Origin: Bin87 sp034423575 | GTDB taxonomy: Bacteria; Chloroflexota; Dehalococcoidia; Lucifugimonadales; UBA3495 | Assembly: GCA_034423575.1 (NCBI GenBank) | Contig: DAOUIF010000028.1 | Span: 1-64,000, forward strand | Reading direction: 5' to 3' | Length of the DNA stretch: 64,000 nt | Part shown: positions 1 to 8,448 of the stretch, in pieces | Layout: every line of letters begins with the position of its first letter | Numbering within the stretch: the stretch's first letter is position 1 | The notes under the pieces: generated by a model | Databases searched by the model: none | Told to the model about the DNA's origin: nothing | The model's input: only the letters and a program-made list of their open reading frames with translations | Position numbers and translations under genes: made by a program

Positions 1-1137
1 GTGCTGGTTGCCGTGGAAGCCAAGAAGCGGGGCGAGAGCCTCTGGGGTCTCGACGACACGCTGGTCGAACTCGATTACCTGACCCGCTCCGCTGGCGCCG
101 AGGTGATCGCCACGGTATCCCAGCGTGCTGAGCGCATCACCCCGACCTACCTGGGCAAGGGCAAACTTCAGGAGTTGCAGGACCTGCTGGCGGACGAACG
201 CCCCGATGTCGTGATCTGCGACGATGAGTTGACCCCCACCCAGCAGCGCAATCTCGAATCGGCCCTGCAGATCAAGGTAATCGACCGCACCGCGTTGATC
301 CTGGACGTGTTCGGGCGACACGCCCGCACCCGTGAAGGCCAGATCCAGGTCGAGTTGGCCCAGCATCAATACCTGTTGCCCCGGTTGGTTGGCCAGTGGT
401 CTCACTTGGAGCGTCTCGGCGGCGGAATCGGCACCCGCGGCCCCGGCGAAACCCAGTTGGAAACCGACCGCCGCCTGATTCGCCGTCGCATCCAGAAGAT
501 CGAATCGGAACTGGACAACGTGCGCAAGCGCCGCGGCCAGTACCTGGAACGCCGGCGCCGGTCTGCTACGCCCATGGCCACCCTCGTCGGCTACACCAAC
601 GCCGGCAAGAGCACCCTGTTCAACGCCCTGTGCGACGCCGGCGTCCCCGCCGAGGACCAGCTTTTCAACACCTTGGATCCCGTAACCCGCCGACTGCGCC
701 TCCCCGACGGCAACGAGTTGCTGCTCAGCGACACGGTAGGGTTCATCCAGAAACTTTCGCCCACCGTGGTCGCCGCCTTCCGCGCCACTCTGGAGGAGCT
801 CAGGGAAGCCGACCTGTTGCTGCACGTCATTGACATAACTCACCCCAAGGCTCCCGAACAGGCGGAGGTGGTCGAGCAAACCCTCGCCGATCTCGACCTC
901 GGTGGCAAGCCGCGCCTGCTGGTGATCAACAAGCTGGACCTGCTCACCGACGATCCCGCCGACGTGGAAGTACTCGACCGCATCGACCTGTCCGCCATCT
1001 CGGGCGCGGATTCCCCGGCCGTCAGTGGCCGGGTCTTCGTTTCCGCAGCGCGGGGTTGGAACCTGCCGGCACTGCTGGAAGCCATCCTGGACCGGGTGGG
1101 CGGCTCCGTTTCTATGCCGGCCCCCGCCACCGTTTGA
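1..1137 (+). CDS. hflX: GTPase HflX (5' end probably cut by window edge)
   Basis: HflX is a ribosome-binding GTPase that splits or rescues stalled 50S/70S particles. The 378 residues visible cover the HflX N-terminal domain, including the RGPGETQLETDRR signature near residue 146. The G domain follows: Walker A GYTNAGKS at 197-204, DTVGF at about 244, NKLD at about 310 and an SAA-type G5 near 347. A long N-terminal domain is present, but the first base of the window is a GTG codon already inside conserved sequence, so the true start is probably upstream. The phosphoesterase gene follows 23 bases later on the same strand. Confidence 0.93.
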   Translation: MLVAVEAKKRGESLWGLDDTLVELDYLTRSAGAEVIATVSQRAERITPTYLGKGKLQELQDLLADERPDVVICDDELTPTQQRNLESALQIKVIDRTALILDVFGRHARTREGQIQVELAQHQYLLPRLVGQWSHLERLGGGIGTRGPGETQLETDRRLIRRRIQKIESELDNVRKRRGQYLERRRRSATPMATLVGYTNAGKSTLFNALCDAGVPAEDQLFNTLDPVTRRLRLPDGNELLLSDTVGFIQKLSPTVVAAFRATLEELREADLLLHVIDITHPKAPEQAEVVEQTLADLDLGGKPRLLVINKLDLLTDDPADVEVLDRIDLSAISGADSPAVSGRVFVSAARGWNLPALLEAILDRVGGSVSMPAPATV

Positions 1138-1160
1138 TCCGTTTCTGACCCCGAACCTCC

Positions 1161-1934
1161 ATGTCACTGCGCCGCAAGATCCGCATCATCCATACCTCGG
1201 ATACCCACTTGGGAGACGACTGGGACCCCGAATCCGCGCAACGCGCCCTGTCGGCAGTGGTGGACGGCGTACATGGCCTGCGGGGCGACGCCCTGCTCAT
1301 CGCCGGCGACGTCTTCGACAACGCCCGAATTTCCGACGTCGTGCTCGAATTCTTCGTGAGCGAAATCGCCCGCGCCGCCGTGCCCACGGTGATACTGCCC
1401 GGCAATCACGACCTTTACGACGCCGCTTCGCTGTACCTGCGTTCGCCCTTCTCGGACGGGCCGTCCAATCTACATATCATTACGGGCACCCGGGGGCAAA
1501 CCCTGTCTTTCCCGGAACTGACCCTGGACGTTTGGGGTCGCGCGATGGACAGCCACACACCGGCTTTCCGACCCCTGGCCGGCATCCCGAACCGCTGCAA
1601 CGGCCACTGGCGCGTCGCCATGGCGCACGGGCACTACCACTACCCCGACGACACCGAGGAACGCTCGTCTCCGATTCGCTCAAACGAAATAGCGGAGGCG
1701 GCCTGCGACTACATCGCTCTGGGCCATTGGGAACGCTTCGAGGACGTGTCCCAAAATGGGGTCACCGCGTTCTACTCCGGTTCCCCGATGGGGGCTTCGG
1801 GCACTCGCGGCAACGTGGCGGTGAACGTCGTCGATTTGGTCCCGCTAGCCCTCGCAGAAGTCACGGTTTCGCAGGTCGAACGGCCCATGGCCGCCGCGTC
1901 GCTTGCGAACCTACCTTTGGCCGCCGACAACTGA
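1161..1934 (+). CDS. SbcD-like calcineurin-fold metallophosphoesterase
   Basis: This is a 257-residue predicted metal-dependent phosphoesterase related to the nuclease subunit SbcD/Mre11. All the metal-binding motifs are visible: DTH at 14-16, GDVFD at 49-53, GNHD at 81-84, GHYH at 157-160 and GHW at 188-190. SbcD itself is longer, with a capping domain that binds SbcC. Here the protein stops soon after the catalytic fold and no sbcC lies nearby, so a stand-alone phosphodiesterase or nuclease is more likely than a recombination complex. It sits between hflX and the acetamidase, 12 bases from the latter. The substrate cannot be told from sequence. Confidence 0.85.
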   Translation: MSLRRKIRIIHTSDTHLGDDWDPESAQRALSAVVDGVHGLRGDALLIAGDVFDNARISDVVLEFFVSEIARAAVPTVILPGNHDLYDAASLYLRSPFSDGPSNLHIITGTRGQTLSFPELTLDVWGRAMDSHTPAFRPLAGIPNRCNGHWRVAMAHGHYHYPDDTEERSSPIRSNEIAEAACDYIALGHWERFEDVSQNGVTAFYSGSPMGASGTRGNVAVNVVDLVPLALAEVTVSQVERPMAAASLANLPLAADN

Positions 1935-1946
1935 GGAGGAGCCCGC

Positions 1947-2819
1947 ATGAAATCCGTCTCCCGCGAACATCGCATCTACGTCCTTCACCCCGAGAATGAG
2001 CCGGCCGTCACCATCGACTCCGGCGATGACCTCATGGTGGAAACTTGGGACGCCTTCGAGGGTATCCGCGAACCCGGCGTCCTCCAGGAGAAGTCCCTGA
2101 AAGGCCCGGCCACCGGACCGATCTACGTCAACGGAGCCGAACCCGGTGACGCCCTCCGCGTCGAGTTCGTCAGCATCAAACCCAAGGAGAACCCGGCTCA
2201 CATGGTCATGCCCGGCCGCGGCTTCCTGGAGGCCGAGTTCACCGAGGGATACCCCACCGTCATGATCATCGACGGCGACGATCTCGTTCTGCCCAACGGA
2301 ATGAGGTTGCCCTTGAACCCGTCCATGGGTCTCGTCGCCACCACGCCCACCTACGCTCAGGAGACTGCCAGCGACAGCGGACCCTACGGCGGCGACATCG
2401 ACATGAAAGAGTTGGTTGGGGGCAGCACGCTCTTCCTGCCGGTGTTCGTACCCGGCGCCCTCCTCGCCATGGGCGACTGCCACGCCGTAGTCGGCGACGG
2501 CGCGGTGGCTGGAACCGGCGCCGAGTGCTCCGCCGACACCCACGTCCGCGTCACCGTGGAAAAGGGCATGAACCTCAGCGGACCGCGCGCCATCACCCCG
2601 GACCACTACGTCGTCCTGTCCCACGGCGACGATCTTGGACCCGCCATGAAGCAAGCCGTCCGCGAGATGGTGGACTTCCTGATCACGGAAAAGGGCATGG
2701 CTCCCTACGACGCCTACACCCTGTGCAGCCTCGCCGGCGACGTCCGTGTCTCCCGCACCTTCCGCCCCATCAGCCCGGTCAAGATGATGCTCTCCCGCCA
2801 GGCATTGGAGCAGTTGTAG
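1947..2819 (+). CDS. Acetamidase/formamidase family protein
   Basis: This 290-residue protein is of the FmdA/AmdA family, which hydrolyses short amides such as formamide or acetamide to ammonia and the acid. Family features include the GDALRVEF segment near residue 70, the TPTYAQETASDSGPYGGDID stretch at about 133-152 and a G-D-C-H motif (GALLAMGDCHAVVGDG) near 175, a likely metal/active-site region. GAGGAG lies 5 bases before the ATG. The last 63 bases (2757-2819) are the parent of decayed copies at 3505-3567 and 4081-4117. Substrate range is not readable from sequence. Confidence 0.88.
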   Translation: MKSVSREHRIYVLHPENEPAVTIDSGDDLMVETWDAFEGIREPGVLQEKSLKGPATGPIYVNGAEPGDALRVEFVSIKPKENPAHMVMPGRGFLEAEFTEGYPTVMIIDGDDLVLPNGMRLPLNPSMGLVATTPTYAQETASDSGPYGGDIDMKELVGGSTLFLPVFVPGALLAMGDCHAVVGDGAVAGTGAECSADTHVRVTVEKGMNLSGPRAITPDHYVVLSHGDDLGPAMKQAVREMVDFLITEKGMAPYDAYTLCSLAGDVRVSRTFRPISPVKMMLSRQALEQL

Positions 2820-2874
2820 CCGGGTAGTTTTCGCCATTATCCCAGTCGTTTCCCACGAGATAGGAGGCTTCGTG

Positions 2875-3360
2875 ATGGCCGTGGTCGAGCGGGAATACGA
2901 TTTCGAGGGGTCAACCTACGGGTCCGGTAGCGGCGGTGATCTTTTGCCGGAGGGATCGGGCGACGCGGAGCAGGAGGGAGGTTCGGGATGCCTTAGCGGC
3001 ATCGTCTGGGCGCTGGTCATCTACGGCGTGGCCATCGTGTTGGCTATCGTCGTACCGGGAGCCGAGGATCTTTGGGGCATGGTCATCGGGTCGGAAAGGG
3101 AGGGGATCAATTGGGTGCAGGAAAGCGCCGACGTTCGTCTTCTGGTGTTTGCCATCCTGCTGATACTGCTCTCGCCAGCCGGTTGGTGGGGCGCCCTGAT
3201 AGCGTTCCTGGCTGGGACGCTGCTGACCATAATCGGTTGGTGGGTATTGCCGGTCGACGTCTGGGGGTTGCCTTTCCCGAACTGGTACCTCGACAACAGC
3301 GTCGGTATGTTTTGGTTTTTGTGGATTGCGAGTCTCGCACGGTCCCTTTTGCGGTTCTGA
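2875..3360 (+). CDS. Small multi-pass membrane protein, function unknown
   Basis: I do not recognise this 161-residue protein. An acidic, Gly/Ser-rich N-terminus of about 40 residues is followed by hydrophobic segments at roughly 43-62, 88-105, 108-126 and 140-158, so three or four membrane helices are likely. The start was set at the ATG because AGGAGG at 2862-2867 lies 7 bases upstream; the overlapping GTG three bases earlier is too close to that site. It is the first of three unlike small membrane-protein genes, each lying between an acetamidase-type 3' end and an SDR-type 3' end (see findings). Confidence 0.62.
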   Translation: MAVVEREYDFEGSTYGSGSGGDLLPEGSGDAEQEGGSGCLSGIVWALVIYGVAIVLAIVVPGAEDLWGMVIGSEREGINWVQESADVRLLVFAILLILLSPAGWWGALIAFLAGTLLTIIGWWVLPVDVWGLPFPNWYLDNSVGMFWFLWIASLARSLLRF

Positions 3361-3393
3361 ACCGCGGTTCCGGAATATGACATTAGACACGGA

Positions 3394-3567
3394 TCACGCC
3401 ACCGAAAACCCTCCGTCCACCGTGATCACCGCTCCCGTCACGTAGTCCGACGCCCGGCTGGACAGGAACACCGCTGCGCCCTGCAACCCTTTCGCATCTG
3501 CTGCACCTTCCGCCCCATCAACTCCGTCAAGAAGATGCTTTTCCGCCAGGCTTTGGACTGGCTGTGA
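3394..3567. repeat. Relic 1: fused SDR 3' end and acetamidase 3' end
   Basis: Read on the minus strand, bases 3394 to about 3500 encode the C-terminus of an SDR (ending ...YVTGAVITVDGGFSVA, stop). They match 4791-4880 of the intact SDR with two mismatches over the first 90 bases. Read on the plus strand, bases 3505-3567 encode TFRPINSVKKMLFRQALDWL and a stop, aligned with the acetamidase C-terminus at 2757-2819 (about 50 of 63 bases identical). Neither piece has the rest of its gene. The order, SDR end then acetamidase end, is what a tandem duplication of the interval between the two intact genes would leave. Confidence 0.85.
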
Positions 3568-3671
3568 AACCCGATGGTGAGAGCTTTGGGCAAACCGCTT
3601 GCACCCGCCCGCGTTGAATATGAAACCGGTGCTGGGGGTGATGACTCGTCCACAGTTTGAGGGCAGATCGG

Positions 3672-3956
3672 ATGTTGCCGAACAGAGCGGTCTATGCCCT
3701 ATGCTTCGTCGCGCTAGCCCTGATTAGTGCGGTGGTTGCGATGGTGGGACTGTTTGAAGACACGATTAGTTCGGTCCTGATCGGCGTGCCAATAGACTCC
3801 TCCAACCCTATCCTGGAGACTTTCGGCTGGATAATCTGGTTTTTGGCGGTGATCTGTTGGGTTCCGCAGATCTACATCTCGCCATGGGTATTTCTGTCGA
3901 TCTCTGGCCTGCTCGCGGTAATGGCGGGTTATTTCTACGTCACTCGCTCTCTCTAG
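3672..3956 (+). CDS. Small membrane protein, function unknown
   Basis: This 94-residue predicted inner-membrane protein has three hydrophobic stretches (about residues 5-25, 46-66 and 70-90). The ATG was chosen over an upstream in-frame TTG because the hydrophobic N-terminus begins right after it; a GAGGG lies about 10 bases before. I see no similarity to the membrane protein at 2875 beyond general hydrophobicity. It occupies the same position relative to duplicated gene ends: acetamidase relic 105 bases upstream, SDR relic 8 bases downstream. Function unknown. Confidence 0.5.
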   Translation: MLPNRAVYALCFVALALISAVVAMVGLFEDTISSVLIGVPIDSSNPILETFGWIIWFLAVICWVPQIYISPWVFLSISGLLAVMAGYFYVTRSL

Positions 3957-3963
3957 TTGGCCC

Positions 3964-4117
3964 TCACACCGCGGAAAATCCCTTGTCCACCGTTATCATC
4001 GCGCCGGTCACGTAGTTCGACGCCCGGCTGGACAGGAACACCGCCACGCCCTGCAACTCTTTCGCGTCTGCCGCTCCTGACGTCCCATAAGCTTCGTCAA
4101 AATGATGCCCAGTCGCC
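3964..4117. repeat. Relic 2: fused SDR 3' end and acetamidase 3' end, more decayed
   Basis: The minus strand of 3964 to about 4062 encodes an SDR C-terminus (ADAKELQGVAVFLSSRASNY... to a stop). The plus strand of 4081-4117 encodes RPISFVKMMPSR, the acetamidase C-terminal motif. The junction between the two fragments is shared with relic 1: both have the SDR variant A-D-A-K where the intact gene has G-D-A-N. The two relics are therefore copies of one ancestral junction, or come from a paralogous pair, rather than independent breaks. The acetamidase frame now runs on to a TGA that overlaps the ATG of the next gene. Confidence 0.8.
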
Positions 4118-4139
4118 GTTCATATTCAGAGGTAGATTG

Positions 4140-4478
4140 ATGCAACTAGATTACGGGCCGCCATTTGACATTTTGGGTGTCGTGTTGGTTATGCCTTTGG
4201 CCATTCTCGTAATCTGGGTCGTGGTTCAGATTTTCCAAAAGGGAACTTCTGCGTGGCGGGTGATCGCAATAGGGCTGTTGATGACAGTCGTCACAATCGC
4301 GGCGTTTATCGGGTGGTGGTTTGTGGGGATTGAGGGGAGAATCGGCGGCCTCATTCCGTTCCATTCGCCGTGGGCTAACCTTCTGTGGCTTGGTTTTCTC
4401 GTCATACCGATTGGAGGAGTGGCCGGCACGGTTTGGCTGATCCTGCACTTTGGGCGGATAGCCCATCGCGCTCCTTAG
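4140..4478 (+). CDS. Small membrane protein, function unknown
   Basis: This 112-residue predicted membrane protein has three hydrophobic segments (about 10-32, 42-64 and 80-104). Its ATG overlaps the stop of the degenerate acetamidase reading frame (TGATG), with AGAGG about 8 bases upstream. It does not look homologous to the membrane proteins at 2875 or 3672 by eye, although it holds the same place in the repeated unit. Unknown function. Confidence 0.5.
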   Translation: MQLDYGPPFDILGVVLVMPLAILVIWVVVQIFQKGTSAWRVIAIGLLMTVVTIAAFIGWWFVGIEGRIGGLIPFHSPWANLLWLGFLVIPIGGVAGTVWLILHFGRIAHRAP

Positions 4479-4494
4479 TCTTCCACTGGCCCTG

Positions 4495-4725
4495 TCACGC
4501 TCGGCTAGAAATTTCAGCGAAAAACCCCTCAAACTCCGCCTCGACCTTTTCAGCAGCATCGGAACGAACCGCTTCGATTTCTTCATGGTCGGCTTCGTCC
4601 GCAGCGACGTCGTCCAGCCATATCTGAATTGCTTCCAGCACCAAATCCGAAACTGTCTATCAACTGCGGTTCGCCGCCTATTCAAGCACCGAATACAGTT
4701 CGTCCGTAACGGTAAGCGTTTTCAT
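4495..4725 (-). pseudogene. Antitoxin-like (ribbon-helix-helix type) pseudogene with three in-frame stops
   Basis: Reading from the ATG at 4725, the frame gives MKTLTVTDELYSVLE, stop, AANRS, stop, stop, then TVSDLVLEAIQIWLDD and an acidic, helical tail ending at a TGA at 4495-4497. The pattern (short beta strand, D-E-L-Y, A, then an S-D-L-V-L-E-A-I helix and acidic tail) resembles small RHH antitoxins, which bind DNA as dimers. The stops TAG, TGA and TAG sit within nine codons; the other 68 codons are clean. The two TAGs are one base from CAG (Gln). No toxin gene is next to it. Confidence 0.6.
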
Positions 4726-4787
4726 TGGATACCCTCGCTTGCAAATCTTTGCCTGAGTAGCGTGTCTTGCTGGTCCCTTAGTTCACG

Positions 4788-5567
4788 CTACGCCACCGAA
4801 AACCCTCCGTCCACCGTGATCACCGCTCCCGTCACATAGTCCGACGCCCGGCTGGACAGGAACACCGCCGCGCCCTGCAACTCGTTGGCATCGCCCCAGC
4901 GACCCATGGGGATCCGCCGGTTGATCAGGTCGTAGCGCTCCGGCTGGGTTTCGGGGATCGCCTGCGTCAACTCGGTCATGAACCAGCCCGGCAGGATCGC
5001 GTTCGACTGGATGTTGTCGCCGGCCCAGGCCACGGCGAAACTCTTCGCCAGCTGCACGATCCCGCCCTTGCTCGACGAGTATGGCACGCCGCTGCCTCCG
5101 CCGCCGAAGATGCTGTACATGCTGCCGATGCAGATGATCTTGCCGCTGCCTTGCGCCTTGAAGTGCGGGTAAATCGCCTTGCACGACAGGAACGCCGCCC
5201 GCAGGTTCACGTCCAGCACGTTGTCCCACTCGGCGGCGGTGATGTCCTCCGGAGCCTTGCGCACCGTGGCGCCCGCGTTGTTGATCAGGATGTCAACGTG
5301 TCCGAAATGCGCCACCGCCCGGGACGCCATGTCGTCCACGTCCGAATCGCTGGTGACGTCCGTTGGGATGGCAAAGGCGTGGCGCCCGGTCGCTTCGATG
5401 GCTGCAACGGCGGCCGAGTTCTTCTCAGCGTTCCGCGCGGCGATGGCAATGTCCGCTCCCGCGTTGGCCAGCCCCAAGGCCATACCCAGCCCAAGGCCTC
5501 CGTTCCCGCCGGTGATCAAGGCCACGCGCCCGGTGAGGTCAAACAGGTTGCCGTTGCTGTTGGTCAT
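4788..5567 (-). CDS. SDR family oxidoreductase (gluconate/deoxygluconate dehydrogenase-like)
   Basis: This 259-residue short-chain dehydrogenase/reductase uses NAD(P) to oxidise or reduce a hydroxy/keto group. Motifs: TGGNGGLG at 19-26, NNAG at 96-99, Ser149, and Tyr163-xxx-Lys167 in PYSSSK. The closest named families by feel are gluconate 5-dehydrogenase and 2-deoxygluconate 3-dehydrogenase, but the substrate is not certain. The start at 5567 is preferred over an ATG 15 bases upstream because GGAG precedes it at a normal distance. It converges on the three small membrane genes, and its 3' end is the parent of relics 1 and 2. Confidence 0.86.
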   Translation of the reverse strand: MTNSNGNLFDLTGRVALITGGNGGLGLGMALGLANAGADIAIAARNAEKNSAAVAAIEATGRHAFAIPTDVTSDSDVDDMASRAVAHFGHVDILINNAGATVRKAPEDITAAEWDNVLDVNLRAAFLSCKAIYPHFKAQGSGKIICIGSMYSIFGGGGSGVPYSSSKGGIVQLAKSFAVAWAGDNIQSNAILPGWFMTELTQAIPETQPERYDLINRRIPMGRWGDANELQGAAVFLSSRASDYVTGAVITVDGGFSVA

Positions 5568-5720
5568 CGTGGTTATCTCCATTTGATGCGTGGTTGATTG
5601 CGGCTAGGTAGCGCTGGGATATTCTGCCATCCGGTGGCGTCGACTGCCACCGCCCGCTGTCAAAATATTGAGGGCGACCCACCGAGGCCGCCCCCAACAG
5701 TCTCCAAAAGCAAGCTGGGT

Positions 5721-7790
5721 TTACAGGTTGATCAATGCCGGCGCCGCCACGAATGCCGGGGCAAACACCAGCGACACGATCGCCATCAGCTTCAGCAGAA
5801 TGTTCAGGCTGGGGCCGGACGTGTCCTTGAAGGGGTCGCCGACCACGTCGCCTTCCACCGCGGCCTTGTGGGCATCCGAGCCCTTGCCGCCGTAGTTGCC
5901 CAGCTCAACGTATTTCTTCGCGTTGTCCCACGTCCCGCCGGCCGATGCCATCATGATCGCCAGCATGAAACCGGCCGACACCGACCCGATCAGCAGCCCG
6001 CCCAGTGCAGCCTCGCCCAGGATGAATCCCGTGGCAATCGGGGCCAGCACCGCCATCACGCCCGGCAGGATCATTTCCCGCAGGGCGCCGCGCGTGCTGA
6101 TGTCCACGCACCGCGCGGAGTCTGGGGTGGCCGTGCCTTCCATCAGGCCGGGTATCTCGCGGAACTGGCGGCGCACCTCGTCCACAATGCCCTGGGCCGC
6201 GCGGCCCACCGCCTGCATCGTCAACGCGGAGAAGATGAACGGCAGCATCGCGCCAATGACGAGACCTACCAGGATCTGCGGTTGCAGGATGTTGATGCCC
6301 GTCTCGCCGGCGGCCAGCCTCCCGTCCGGTCCGAGCGTGATCAGGTTGGCGCTTACCGAGTACGCGGCCAGCAGCGCCAGCGCGGTCAGGGCGGCGGAGC
6401 CGATGGCGAACCCCTTGCCGGTGGCCGCCGTGGTGTTGCCCAAGGCGTCCAGCGCGTCGGTGCGCTCCCGTACCTGAGGCTCCAGGTTGGCCTGTTCGGC
6501 GATGCCGCCCGCGTTGTCCGCCACCGGCCCATAGGCGTCAGTCGCTAGGGTGATTCCCAGCGTGGACAGCAGCCCCACGCCGGCCAGCGCGACGCCATAG
6601 AAGCCCGCAAACCAGTATGCCAGCAGGATCGCGATAGATATGCAGATCACCGGGATCAGCGTGCTCATCATCCCGGTGGCGATTCCGCTGATGATCACGG
6701 TAGCAGCGCCGGTTTGCGACGACTCCGACACCCTCTGCGTCGGCTTGTAGCTGTACGACGTGTAGTACTCGGTGGCGAGGCCGATTATGGTCCCGGCTAC
6801 GAGGCCCGCCACGACGCAGCCGAACCACCACCAGTTGCCGGTGAGGGTGATGGTCAGGATCGCCGCGAAGATGATCAGCAAGCCTCCGGCGGCGAATATA
6901 CCGTAGCGCAGCGCCCAGAGCAGCCGCTCGAAATCCGCCTGCTCTCCGCTGCGCACCACGAAAGTGCCCAGGATCGCGGCCACGATGCCCGCGCCGGCCA
7001 GCATCATGGGAAACACCGCGTCGTTGCCGAACACGGCGAATGCAGTCGTACTGGCGGCGGCCAGCGCCACCGCCGAGATGATGCTGCCCACGTAGGACTC
7101 GAACAGGTCGGCGCCCATGCCGGCCACGTCACCCACGTTATCCCCCACGTTGTCTGCGATCACGCCCGGGTTGCGCGGGTCGTCCTCAGGGATGCCGGCC
7201 TCTACCTTGCCCACCAGGTCGGAACCCACGTCTGCCGCCTTGGTGAAAATCCCGCCGCCCACGCGCGCGAATAGGGCAATGGAGCTTGCGCCGAACCCGA
7301 ATCCGGCCACCGCGCCGATGTCCTGGAAGATTACGTACAGGATGGTGACGCCCAGCAGGCCGATGCCCACCACGGTAACGCCCATCACCGTGCCGCTGGA
7401 GAACGCTACCCGCAGCGCGGGATTGAGTCCCCTCATCGCGGCCGCAGCGGTCCGGATGTTCGCGCGTACCGCCACGTTCATGCCTATGAACCCAGCCAGA
7501 CCCGAACAGATGGTGCCGGCCAGATATGAAATAGCCGTAGCCGGTACGCCCAGGTTGTGGGTGAAGACTGTGTAGTCCAGGACACCCAGGACCACCGCCA
7601 CCACGACCACGAAGGGCAGCAACGACAAGTACTCGCGACGCAGGAAGGCCGACGCGCCCGTGCGGATCGCGTCTCCGATCTCCCGCATGCGCTCATTACC
7701 CTGGTCCGAGCCGATCACTCGGAAGGCCATGAAGGCCGCAAACGCCAGGGCGATTACCCCAGCCGCCAAGGCTACGATGATTGATTCCAT
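5721..7790 (-). CDS. hppA: Membrane-bound ion-pumping pyrophosphatase, K+-dependent type
   Basis: This 689-residue integral membrane enzyme hydrolyses cytoplasmic pyrophosphate and pumps H+ (or Na+) outward. It has about 15-16 hydrophobic helices. The catalytic signature GSDLVGKVEAGIPEDDPRNP is followed by ADNVGDNVGDVAGMGADLFESY, and the second acidic cluster near the C-terminus (DNAKKYVE...GKGSDAHKAAVEGDVVGDPFKDTSGPS) is intact. The segment GNTTAATGKG has Ala where K+-independent enzymes have Lys, which by family rules marks the K+-dependent class. Whether the ion is H+ or Na+ is not resolved here. AGAGGAGA precedes the ATG and a good promoter lies upstream. Confidence 0.95.
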   Translation of the reverse strand: MESIIVALAAGVIALAFAAFMAFRVIGSDQGNERMREIGDAIRTGASAFLRREYLSLLPFVVVVAVVLGVLDYTVFTHNLGVPATAISYLAGTICSGLAGFIGMNVAVRANIRTAAAAMRGLNPALRVAFSSGTVMGVTVVGIGLLGVTILYVIFQDIGAVAGFGFGASSIALFARVGGGIFTKAADVGSDLVGKVEAGIPEDDPRNPGVIADNVGDNVGDVAGMGADLFESYVGSIISAVALAAASTTAFAVFGNDAVFPMMLAGAGIVAAILGTFVVRSGEQADFERLLWALRYGIFAAGGLLIIFAAILTITLTGNWWWFGCVVAGLVAGTIIGLATEYYTSYSYKPTQRVSESSQTGAATVIISGIATGMMSTLIPVICISIAILLAYWFAGFYGVALAGVGLLSTLGITLATDAYGPVADNAGGIAEQANLEPQVRERTDALDALGNTTAATGKGFAIGSAALTALALLAAYSVSANLITLGPDGRLAAGETGINILQPQILVGLVIGAMLPFIFSALTMQAVGRAAQGIVDEVRRQFREIPGLMEGTATPDSARCVDISTRGALREMILPGVMAVLAPIATGFILGEAALGGLLIGSVSAGFMLAIMMASAGGTWDNAKKYVELGNYGGKGSDAHKAAVEGDVVGDPFKDTSGPSLNILLKLMAIVSLVFAPAFVAAPALINL

Positions 7791-7835
7791 TCTCTCCTCT
7801 CCGTTTTTCGGCTACAAATTCCGACAAACATTGCG

Positions 7836-7864
7836 AAACTAGCATAGGCCCCATTAGGTGTCAA
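7836..7864 (-). promoter_or_regulatory. Promoter for hppA
   Basis: On the minus strand TTGACA (7859-7864) is followed by a 17-base spacer and TAGTTT (7836-7841), with a TGC just before the -10 box. The predicted transcript start is about 40 bases before the hppA ATG. The -35 box overlaps the stop codon of the upstream phosphoesterase gene. Confidence 0.5.
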
Positions 7865-8439
7865 TTAATGTGACCATCGCCGTCCGGCGCCAAATTCACA
7901 ATGCGCGCCGAGATTTCGTCTTCATTGATGTTGAGGATGGCGACTGTACCAAGGGAACCCGGTTGGTGGCGACGACCGGGATAGGTGGGGCTGCCGGGAT
8001 TCACGAACAGCACTCCTTGTCTCCATTCCACCATCTCCTCGTGCGTGTCTCCGAACGCAACCACGTCCACTTCACCCCCAAACTTCTTTTGGAGCAACGC
8101 TCCCATGCCGGTTGCCGGCCAAACCAAACCGGTGCCATCGGGCGTGGTCGCGATCGACGGCGGCGGCCACTGTATGTCGTGCACCATCCCGATCCGTACT
8201 CCCGCCACCTCGACGATGCGCGACACGTTGGACAGCCGTTCGCCGGCCTCAACCGGATCCTCATAACCACGCACCGCCAGGACCGGCGCCAGCTCTTCCA
8301 GGTAGTCCAGCACGCCGATGCATTCCAGGTCGCCGCAGTGCAGCACCAGTTCGCAACCGTCCAGCGCGTCGAAAACCGCCCTCGGCAAGTCACGGCCGCT
8401 CCCCGCGGAATGGGTGTCCGAGATCAAACCGATTCGCAC
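7861..8439 (-). CDS. YfcE/MJ0936-type metallophosphoesterase with altered metal motifs
   Basis: A 192-residue small phosphodiesterase-fold protein. The first motifs are normal: SDTH at 7-10 and HCGDLE near 34-39. The usual GNxD motif is replaced by RGYEDP near residue 60, the GH-motif is VHDIQW rather than VHGH, and the last motif reads GDTHEE instead of GHTH. NPGSP, typical of the family, is present near the end. The loss of the Asn and one or two His ligands suggests changed metal binding or weak/altered activity. It is followed by hppA; the luciferase-like gene ends 9 bases upstream, so they may be co-transcribed. Confidence 0.8.
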   Translation of the reverse strand: MRIGLISDTHSAGSGRDLPRAVFDALDGCELVLHCGDLECIGVLDYLEELAPVLAVRGYEDPVEAGERLSNVSRIVEVAGVRIGMVHDIQWPPPSIATTPDGTGLVWPATGMGALLQKKFGGEVDVVAFGDTHEEMVEWRQGVLFVNPGSPTYPGRRHQPGSLGTVAILNINEDEISARIVNLAPDGDGHIN

Positions 8440-8448
8440 CGGATCAGC

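Noticed and set aside
3568..3671. Possible third full relic or coding region between relic 1 and the membrane gene
   Set aside because: No frame with family similarity or matching gene end could be found in this stretch.
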